Positions 1 through 6,363 of a stretch of DNA of 18,839 bases are shown piece after piece. The notes beneath the pieces were generated by a model. That model was not told where the DNA came from. It searched no databases and worked only from the letters and a program-made list of their open reading frames with translations. This stretch comes from Lachnospiraceae bacterium (GTDB taxonomy: Bacteria; Bacillota; Clostridia; Lachnospirales; Lachnospiraceae). Position 1 is the first letter of the stretch. Every line of letters starts with the position of its first letter. A program made the position numbers and the translations under genes. The stretch lies in the NCBI GenBank assembly GCA_009774585.1, contig VSOA01000039.1:1-18839 (forward strand). Reading direction: 5' to 3'.

Positions 1-111
1 GATATGCCATAAAATCGGCTTATCACCTATCTCAACCATCGGTTTCGGTTTTAACACCGATTCCTCACTGATTCTGCTTCCCTTGCCGCCCGCTAAAATC
101 ACTACTTTCAT
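1..111 (-). CDS. Cytidylyltransferase-like sugar nucleotidyltransferase, N-terminal part only (cut by window edge)
   Basis: This is the first 37 codons of a gene that runs off the low-coordinate edge of the window. The peptide starts MKVVILAGGKGSRISEES and continues through a KPKPMVEIG stretch to LWHI. This is the N-terminal nucleotide-binding signature of glucose-1-phosphate cytidylyltransferases (RfbF type), which join CTP to a sugar 1-phosphate to give a CDP-sugar in the cytoplasm. The G-x-G-S-R loop (G9, G11, R13) and Lys23 of KPKPM are intact. An in-frame GTG at 120 lies closer to an AAGGA-like ribosome binding site, but the family normally begins at the MKVV methionine, so I chose 111. 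It is a tandem paralogue of the gene at 189-953, which lacks the same loop. Family assignment is good for so short a piece; the exact substrate is unknown. Confidence 0.8.
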   Translation of the reverse strand, partial: MKVVILAGGKGSRISEESVLKPKPMVEIGDKPILWHI

Positions 112-188
112 ATCATTCACGACTGTCCTTCTTTGATATACTTCCATACCCCAAATTCCTCACGGTGTTTGCGGCATATCTATTCATT

Positions 189-953
189 CTATTTTGCCCA
201 CGGTGCAATTCCCGCATTCCAGAGATTCTCCATATTTACCCTGTCGCGGTATGTCTCCACCGGCGTCCAGAATCCGTGATGCTTATACGTTATTAACTGT
301 CCTTTTCCTGCCAGATTATCTGTCAGCAGATTTTCTAACGCATAATCTCCCTGCAGACTGTCGAAAACCTTCTTATCCAGTACATACAGCCATGCATTCG
401 TCCACGCTTCATTTACCGGGTCATTCCTCTGTATCTTCTTGATCAACCCGGCTTCATCAATGTCCAGCGCCTCATTACGTCCGGTCGGTCTGGCTACTGC
501 CATGGTTGCAGTCTTTCCCTGCTCGCCGTGGTATGCAATCATCCTATTCACATCAATGTCAAAAAGACAGTCGCCGGACGCAACGATGAATGTGTCGCCG
601 TCAATATACTCTTTAATCCGTGCAACGCGCTGTCCGGTCGAAGAGTACAGCCCTGTATCCACCACCGTGACCTTCCAGTCTTCCGTGCGGTTTCTATGTA
701 TCTCAACCGTATTCGTCTTAAGATCTACCGTAATATCAGACTGATAGATATAATAGTCCATGAAATATTCTTTGATCATATCTACCTTATATCCGCCGCA
801 AATAATAAATTCATTCAGTCCGTATGCAGAAAAGCTCTTCATAATATGCCAGAGCATCGGTTTCCCGCCAATCTCCGCCATCGGCTTCGGAATTCCTTCC
901 TGCTCGTTACTGATCGTACTTCTCTGTCCGCCTGCTAAGACTACTACCTGCAT
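189..953 (-). CDS. Diverged RfbF-type sugar-1-phosphate nucleotidyltransferase
   Basis: This 254-residue protein aligns by eye along its length with glucose-1-phosphate cytidylyltransferase (usual length about 255-260). It keeps the LAGG start, IPKPM (Lys23), EIGGKP, LWHIMK, VDTG, a GD pair (Asp128) and an ending FWTPVETYRD...APW. Several signature positions differ. The G-x-G-T-R loop is Q10-R11-S12-T13, so the glycine and arginine are missing. The EKP sugar-binding segment reads QRND (175-178), NGGFFV reads NAWLYV (186-191), and the usual Asp of the FW-x-P-MDT-x-RD motif is Glu233. The expected reaction is CTP plus hexose 1-phosphate to CDP-hexose, but these changes suggest another substrate, a non-catalytic role, or a partnership with the adjacent paralogue at 1-111. 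AGGGAG lies 8-10 nt before the ATG. A terminator and a promoter separate it from the upstream ThDP gene. Confidence 0.82.
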   Translation of the reverse strand: MQVVVLAGGQRSTISNEQEGIPKPMAEIGGKPMLWHIMKSFSAYGLNEFIICGGYKVDMIKEYFMDYYIYQSDITVDLKTNTVEIHRNRTEDWKVTVVDTGLYSSTGQRVARIKEYIDGDTFIVASGDCLFDIDVNRMIAYHGEQGKTATMAVARPTGRNEALDIDEAGLIKKIQRNDPVNEAWTNAWLYVLDKKVFDSLQGDYALENLLTDNLAGKGQLITYKHHGFWTPVETYRDRVNMENLWNAGIAPWAK

Positions 954-1004
954 GTTGTATCTCCCTCATATGAATATGTGCCTGACCGCACTCAATCATG
1001 AATT

Positions 1005-1013
1005 AGTATAACA
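1005..1013 (-). promoter_or_regulatory. Extended -10 promoter for the cytidylyltransferase pair
   Basis: Read on the minus strand, this is TGTTATACT: a TATACT -10 box with the TGn extension. No convincing -35 box lies 16-18 nt upstream, as is usual for extended -10 promoters. It lies just after the terminator at 1035-1060 and would start transcription about 45 nt before the ATG at 953. Its position fits a restart of transcription for the two nucleotidyltransferase genes. Confidence 0.5.
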
Positions 1014-1034
1014 CAATCAGTATTAGAAAGCATT

Positions 1035-1060
1035 AAAAAAGACTCTTTTTTCAAAGAGTC
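1035..1060 (-). terminator. Intrinsic terminator after the ThDP enzyme gene
   Basis: Minus-strand reading gives a perfect 8-bp stem (GACTCTTT/AAAGAGTC) with a 4-nt loop, followed directly by six T residues. It lies about 50 nt past the stop codon of the ThDP gene and ends the eleven-gene unit that starts near 16093. The flanking A run on the plus strand would also allow weak termination in the other direction, but no plus-strand gene approaches it. Confidence 0.85.
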
Positions 1061-1111
1061 TGTGTAGAACAACATAGTTCAACGTTTCTTGTAATATTGC
1101 CAAAGCATCCA

Positions 1112-2935
1112 TCAAACCAGCTTATTCCCCTCATATTCCTCTCTCGGCAGAAACGGGTACATGTCGTCAATCTCCGGCGACACAATCCTTCCATCCGGCA
1201 GCACTTTAGAAGAAAGCTTCGGCTCAAAGTTCTGCTGCGGGTCAACCACTACTTCGCACAAGACTGGTCCGTCCACATCTAATACTTCGTGCATCTTCAC
1301 GGAAATATCCGTAAGCGCATCAATCTTTACATAAGGAATATCATACGCATACGCAATTCTTTCCATACTCGGAAAACTCAGCCCGTTTCCGTCACAGACG
1401 CCCACTAGCGGCGGCTCGAACAGATTCGTCTGCGTCTGTCTGATGGAATGATACCCGTTATTATTTATGATGAAAATCTTGAGATTCAGCTTATTATATA
1501 CTACCGTCTGCAATTCCTGAATGTTCATCTGGAAACTGCCGTCACCGTCTATGCAGATAACTCTTCCTCCCTGCTCCGCCACGGCACAGCCGATTGCCGC
1601 CGGAAATCCGTACCCCATCGCCGCACAGCCGGAGTTGGTAAACAGGCGCTGCGACTTCTTCACCTGCATCGCCTGAAAAGTAATGACACAGGCACTGCCG
1701 TTACCGCAGATCACTTTGTCGCCTTCTGCGAGGCTTCCGGAAAATTCATGAATGAATGCATACGGATTCATCGGCATTTTTTTCTCAAAGTATGATGGCA
1801 ATGCTGCCGGATATCTCTCATTAATTTCCTTGCACCATTGCAGCCATTTTGCATGATCTCCTGCATCCAAATTTCTGACAGCAATGTCAGTCATCATATC
1901 AGCCACATCTGCGTGGACTTTCATGTCTACACTGACTGTCGGTTTATTCAATTCCGCTTCATCAATGTCTACTACAATTTTATATGCATTCTTAGCAAAC
2001 TCTTTATAATTATAACTGATTTGGCGAATATTCAGCCGGCATCCGAGCACCAGCAGTACATCGCTGTTCTGGACTACGAAATTGCCGCCCCTTGTACCCA
2101 CACTGCCCGGTCTTCCGCAATAAAGGGGATGCTCGTCCCACAGCAGGTCATGGGCATTCCACGCAGTCACTACCGGAATCTGCAGAGAATCGATACACTC
2201 TAAAAATTTCTCATAGGCTCCTGACAGCCGCACTCCGGTTCCAGCCAGAACCACCGGTCTCTCCGCCTTTTTAATCTTCTCTACAATCTGTTCTGTCAAG
2301 CGTCTGTCATAAAACGGATTCTCACAGACATCCAACATTTCACTGCCATACATTGTATCAGCCGTCTCTTCTGCTGCCGAAAAGCCATCCAGCTCTCTCT
2401 CTTCCACAACTGCTGCCTGTACGTCCAGTGGAATATCCAGCCATACAGGACCTTTTCTGCCGTGATTGCACAGATACCACGCCTTTTCCAAATGATATCT
2501 GATTTCTGTCGGTTCCGTAATCATATGGGCATATTTTGTCATGCCTTTCACACAGTCCACAATCTGGAATTCCTGATCGCCGAGCTGTCTGAGCGGCACA
2601 GATGTAGACCATGTGGTGGTTTCTCTTTTCACCTGTCCGGAAAGGACAAACATCGGAATCGAATCCTGCCATCCTCCCAGCACCCCGGTAATGGCATTCG
2701 TGCCGCCGGGACCGGAAGTCACACAGACCGCCGCCACATGCCCTGTCAATCTTGCATATCCTTCGGCAGCAATGGCACACGCCTGTTCGTGATGATTATA
2801 AGTACAATGCAGCGATTCGTGATGCCCGATTGCGTCATTCAAATGCATCGCGCCGCCACCGGTAATGGTAAACACATCTGTCACACCATGCTCTGCCAAA
2901 AACTGTGCTATATAATTTGATACTTTAATTTTCAT
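1112..2935 (-). CDS. Acetolactate-synthase-like ThDP-dependent enzyme, probable sugar C2-transferase or 2-oxo-acid carboligase
   Basis: At 607 residues this has the three-domain plan of acetolactate synthase and its relatives. The N-terminal Pyr domain carries the ThDP-activating Glu50 (HHEQA) and TSGPGGTN (73-80), then QDSIPM (90-95). A central Rossmann-like domain spans about 210-350. The C-terminal PP domain has the GDG...NN cofactor motif (GDG 464-466, NN 491-492). The family decarboxylates a 2-oxo acid such as pyruvate and transfers the resulting acyl carbanion to an acceptor. A house-keeping IlvB is unlikely: there is no IlvN or ilv/leu gene nearby, and it sits between an HMGL-like aldolase and CDP-sugar genes. 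The close analogue is YerE, which adds a two-carbon unit to a CDP-4-keto-dideoxy sugar in yersiniose synthesis. The acceptor here is inferred. The ribosome binding site is weak; the aldolase gene ends 90 nt upstream. Confidence 0.85.
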   Translation of the reverse strand: MKIKVSNYIAQFLAEHGVTDVFTITGGGAMHLNDAIGHHESLHCTYNHHEQACAIAAEGYARLTGHVAAVCVTSGPGGTNAITGVLGGWQDSIPMFVLSGQVKRETTTWSTSVPLRQLGDQEFQIVDCVKGMTKYAHMITEPTEIRYHLEKAWYLCNHGRKGPVWLDIPLDVQAAVVEERELDGFSAAEETADTMYGSEMLDVCENPFYDRRLTEQIVEKIKKAERPVVLAGTGVRLSGAYEKFLECIDSLQIPVVTAWNAHDLLWDEHPLYCGRPGSVGTRGGNFVVQNSDVLLVLGCRLNIRQISYNYKEFAKNAYKIVVDIDEAELNKPTVSVDMKVHADVADMMTDIAVRNLDAGDHAKWLQWCKEINERYPAALPSYFEKKMPMNPYAFIHEFSGSLAEGDKVICGNGSACVITFQAMQVKKSQRLFTNSGCAAMGYGFPAAIGCAVAEQGGRVICIDGDGSFQMNIQELQTVVYNKLNLKIFIINNNGYHSIRQTQTNLFEPPLVGVCDGNGLSFPSMERIAYAYDIPYVKIDALTDISVKMHEVLDVDGPVLCEVVVDPQQNFEPKLSSKVLPDGRIVSPEIDDMYPFLPREEYEGNKLV

Positions 2936-3025
2936 CTTTCAACCGTACCTTTCCCTGCGGCTTGTCCTCAAACGACACCCGCAGTCATTTATATTCCATG
3001 TTCTTTACTTGCCGTTCTAATCTCT

Positions 3026-4636
3026 CTATCCATACAGCGTATCTGTAATGTATTCCATGGTAAACTCCAGCTCTCCCAGCCGTTTCACACTGCTTATCAC
3101 ATCGCTGTTAATCTCCTGCGCTTTCTCGCGGCTGAAGGAATAATCCATATTCGGATTCACATAATTGGGCGCTGCCGCTTTCACATATCCGTCAAAGCCT
3201 GCAAGTGCCACATGCAATACGTTAGCCTCGCGTAACAATTTCAGAAACATAATCATCGGATTATCTACAATCAGTGCCTGCTCATCCAGAAGCGCGCTAT
3301 AATTAAATACATAGTCAAAGGCTCCTGATGCCTTTGTCACATTGGACGTGGCGAGCGTCGTCAGCTTCCCGCCACTCTGGCTAAGTTTGGTTGACAATGG
3401 CACATATCTTTTCGCATTGCTGATAAATACAGCGTCCACCGGAATATCAATCGGTACAAAATTAATTGCGATCTTCACCACATTTTCTGTGCCTTTCGCG
3501 GACAGATAGTCCATAATTTTACCGCTCTGCTCCACAACATTCTTACCCGGTGCAAGCAGTAGGATCTCCCTGCCTCCCAGCCAGTTTCTTAAATGTACTC
3601 TGTCCTTTTCATCGTCGCACTCATGCTTCTGGTATTCTACATAGAGCCGTTCAATATATTGCCCGTCATATAAGAGTTTCTTGGAATCTTCCAGTTTATC
3701 CAATATCTCGTTAATCGATTTGACGGAAAGTTTCTTCTTATCCATCAAATATGTAACGTAATTAGGATGGCAGTCTTTGGATGCCGACAAGAAGAATTTG
3801 AAAGAATATCCCCACGGAATCTGCTTATATAATTCCAGCATCGTTACGTCGATCGCTTCAAGAAGCTGGCTGCAATGATAATGCCTGCCAAGGTTGTCAT
3901 TCATGTATGTCGCAAGCAGCTCGAGCGGCGCGTTTCCCGCGCTCTTACCCATCCCGTACAGTGTTCCGTCAATGACTACTCTCCGTTTAATATGCGGCAA
4001 TTCCATTACTTCGATACAGTTTGCATAGGCAAGCTGGAAGTTATTATGGGAATGATATCCCAGCCCGATATTCGTTTTCATATGCTGATCCGCAAACTCA
4101 AAATAATGCATTAACTGGTTCTTATGCAAAAGACCATAGGTGTCCACCAGAGAAAAGGCATAGGGCTCCAAATCATTTACCAGACGTATGAGGTCCATTA
4201 ACTCCTCATCGTTATAGCTGGTAATGGAAACTGCCTGTGCAAAGACATTGTACCCCAACTCTTTAATCTGCCTGCAAAACGCAATGGCGCCTTCTTTCTT
4301 TTCCTTCTTAAAGATAACACGGATGCCGTCCATAAAGCTCTCTGCCGCCGGAATCATCCGCTCGATACCACACGTCCCGTAATCGATCATGCCGACGATC
4401 ATAGACTGTCCTTTCGACAACCCTGCGTAAGTCCTGTTTACGGATACGGCGTCAGGAAAAATCGTACGGTCCGCATCATACTCCCTCGATTCATTGATAA
4501 AACCGACCTCAATGATATCAAGTTCCGCACTGACCAGACGTTCAAAAATATTCACAATATTGTCATGACCGAACTCCCAGTCATTCAGATAACCGCCATC
4601 CCGCAGGGTGCAGTCCAACAAACTGATTTTCGACAT
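3026..4636 (-). CDS. HMGL-like (DRE-TIM) aldolase/lyase with an extra C-terminal domain
   Basis: The first roughly 270 of 536 residues form an HMG-CoA-lyase-like TIM barrel of the DRE-TIM metallolyase superfamily. It opens with LLDCTLRDGG (catalytic-type Arg12 and metal-type Asp13), has EVGF on strand 2 (Glu43), the metal-binding GYHSHNN (His195, His197) and GMGKSAGN (228-235). Residues about 275-315, containing CHPNY and SVKSINEIL, resemble the helical part of 4-hydroxy-2-oxovalerate aldolases. Relatives cleave 4-hydroxy-2-oxo acids to pyruvate plus an aldehyde, or condense acyl-CoA with 2-oxo acids. The last roughly 180 residues, from REILLLAPGKNV (356 on), are an added alpha/beta domain I cannot name firmly. 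GAGGAG sits 8 nt before the ATG. The ThDP gene follows immediately, so this enzyme plausibly makes or consumes that enzyme's 2-oxo acid; the direction is not visible. Confidence 0.82.
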   Translation of the reverse strand: MSKISLLDCTLRDGGYLNDWEFGHDNIVNIFERLVSAELDIIEVGFINESREYDADRTIFPDAVSVNRTYAGLSKGQSMIVGMIDYGTCGIERMIPAAESFMDGIRVIFKKEKKEGAIAFCRQIKELGYNVFAQAVSITSYNDEELMDLIRLVNDLEPYAFSLVDTYGLLHKNQLMHYFEFADQHMKTNIGLGYHSHNNFQLAYANCIEVMELPHIKRRVVIDGTLYGMGKSAGNAPLELLATYMNDNLGRHYHCSQLLEAIDVTMLELYKQIPWGYSFKFFLSASKDCHPNYVTYLMDKKKLSVKSINEILDKLEDSKKLLYDGQYIERLYVEYQKHECDDEKDRVHLRNWLGGREILLLAPGKNVVEQSGKIMDYLSAKGTENVVKIAINFVPIDIPVDAVFISNAKRYVPLSTKLSQSGGKLTTLATSNVTKASGAFDYVFNYSALLDEQALIVDNPMIMFLKLLREANVLHVALAGFDGYVKAAAPNYVNPNMDYSFSREKAQEINSDVISSVKRLGELEFTMEYITDTLYG

Positions 4637-4692
4637 AAATCCGACTCCTCATCATTGTTTCTTGCCGCTTCGCAATTCCATTCCTCTTATTC

Positions 4693-4727
4693 CACTCGCA
4701 TATTCATATTTCACTCGTATATTCATA
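4693..4727. repeat. Short imperfect tandem repeat between the GtrII-like and aldolase genes
   Basis: Two 16-nt copies (cactcgYatattcata) differ at one base and are 3 nt apart, in the 101-nt gap between the GtrII-like stop and the aldolase ribosome binding site. They do not form a hairpin with T tract and contain no clear promoter. This may be a recent slippage duplication or a pair of protein-binding half sites. Confidence 0.6.
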
Positions 4728-4737
4728 CCGCCTGTTT

Positions 4738-6363
4738 CTATTTGGCATCCGGCACCTTAATCACAAGCGCCCCGTCAATATACCTCATACCACCATCCTG
4801 CGGATATGTTGGCATTTCTTGAAATTCCTTCGTCTCGGCTAATTCTGACAGCATTGTCATATCATAAAGTTTCAAATCATATCCGTGATAATATTTACAG
4901 AAATCAGCAATGTCATTGGCTCTTTTTACAAAAGTGCGCGGTTCCGTACCTGCCATACCGCTAAGATAATTAAAATATTCCATATCTTCCGGATAATTCT
5001 CCGCCATAATCGTGATATGATCATTATATTGCGGAGTCTCATTGATAAATGCTACCGGAATCGAAGGCTCATACCCCTCCATCGTTTCGATTCTTGACAA
5101 CAGCCTGACCGTATACGAGTAGGTTGCCTCATAGTTCAACTGCTGCCTGAAATAAATCGCATTGTCCGTAAGAAACCCGCTATATGCAACAAAAAACAAT
5201 AGTACGCAGGCCGCCGGACATATCGCTCTGTTGACGACCGTACTTTTTGCACCGTCCTGCGCCGCAGACGATTCGGAGAACGTTTCTTGTTTCATGACTT
5301 TTCCCATACATTCATCCGCCAGCGCAAGGCACATAATATACGGCATAAGGAATGTATATTGCATCAGGACATGCGTCTGGTTCATACTGACCACCGAAAT
5401 CAGATTGAACGCCATAGGAATCAGTCCGGCAAACAAGACAAGAACCACCCAATACCAAACGGAACGCTTATGCTCTTTTGCTCTGCGAATCACCATAAAG
5501 ATAACAAGCATCGTTAAGACAGCATTGACTGCAATCAACAGATGCGAACCCGTAAATCCGCCTTTCAGATAAAAGAACTGCACAAACTCATAATATGCGT
5601 ACACGACGATTTTGATAAAAACCCGCACACCGCCGAATTGTCCCATTGCAGACAATCCCTGATAATCCGTCGCGCCATAGCCTGTGGCAGTCTGCACAAT
5701 TTTATTGACAATCAGATATAACATTAAAGACGCCGCCGTCCAGCCGAGACATTTCGCTACTCTGACGGCATAAGCTTTCCACTCATTCTTAACATTCACG
5801 AAATCCATGAAATAATATAAGAATAACAAGGCGATTCCCATACACCAAAACGCCTGATAACAGCCGCACGACAACGTCAGCAGCATAACACCGCAGATGT
5901 CCCCCGCAAGTTTCTCCCGCGTCAGCAGCCATACTCCCCATGCCGCCAGAAACATACTGATAAAATACGCGTCGGCAATATACCCATATAGGAAAATGTT
6001 CGCTGAAACCGGAAAGGTACACAGCAGACCGCACAAAAGCGCAATCGACAGCTTATGCTCTATACGAAACAGCGCCACCAATACGACAGCCGTTGCGGCA
6101 AACGCCAGAATCGACAGTACGCCCATCACATACGGAATACTGACGGAATTGCCGCTTATGCGGTCAAAAATGACCCCTGCCCATCTTCCGTGCTGTATCT
6201 TCACCTCGTCCGTATCTCCCACCAGTAGTCTGTTGACGTCATCATGGTTCGGAAGCTTATTGGTAAACATGTATAAATGCGTCACCAGCATGATAAGCAC
6301 ACAGGACGCAAAAGCCCACTTCTGCTTCGATTCAATTCTCGGGAAAAAATCATTTGATTTCAT
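4738..6363 (-). CDS. GtrII-family polytopic membrane glucosyltransferase
   Basis: This 541-residue integral membrane protein matches the GtrII glucosyltransferase family. After the first helix (about 17-35) comes an outer loop with PNHDDVNR, whose Asp41-Asp42 pair is the usual catalytic or ligand position in GT-C type enzymes. About ten hydrophobic helices follow up to residue ~400, and then a soluble C-terminal tail of about 140 residues, probably outside the membrane. Family members take glucose from undecaprenyl-phosphate-glucose and add it to a polysaccharide on the outer face of the membrane. The start overlaps the stop of the upstream membrane protein by four bases (ATGA), so the two are translationally coupled and may act together. 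The sugar need not be glucose. Partner GtrA flippase and GtrB donor synthase genes are not in this window. Confidence 0.8.
   Translation of the reverse strand: MKSNDFFPRIESKQKWAFASCVLIMLVTHLYMFTNKLPNHDDVNRLLVGDTDEVKIQHGRWAGVIFDRISGNSVSIPYVMGVLSILAFAATAVVLVALFRIEHKLSIALLCGLLCTFPVSANIFLYGYIADAYFISMFLAAWGVWLLTREKLAGDICGVMLLTLSCGCYQAFWCMGIALLFLYYFMDFVNVKNEWKAYAVRVAKCLGWTAASLMLYLIVNKIVQTATGYGATDYQGLSAMGQFGGVRVFIKIVVYAYYEFVQFFYLKGGFTGSHLLIAVNAVLTMLVIFMVIRRAKEHKRSVWYWVVLVLFAGLIPMAFNLISVVSMNQTHVLMQYTFLMPYIMCLALADECMGKVMKQETFSESSAAQDGAKSTVVNRAICPAACVLLFFVAYSGFLTDNAIYFRQQLNYEATYSYTVRLLSRIETMEGYEPSIPVAFINETPQYNDHITIMAENYPEDMEYFNYLSGMAGTEPRTFVKRANDIADFCKYYHGYDLKLYDMTMLSELAETKEFQEMPTYPQDGGMRYIDGALVIKVPDAK

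Noticed and set aside
2358..2780. A 140-codon minus-strand frame inside the ThDP gene
   Set aside because: It overlaps the well-supported Pyr domain coding sequence in another frame, with Cys/Arg-rich shadow composition.
1112..2935. House-keeping acetolactate synthase large subunit (IlvB)
   Set aside because: No small subunit or branched-chain amino-acid gene is nearby and the context is sugar synthesis, so I call it only ALS-like.
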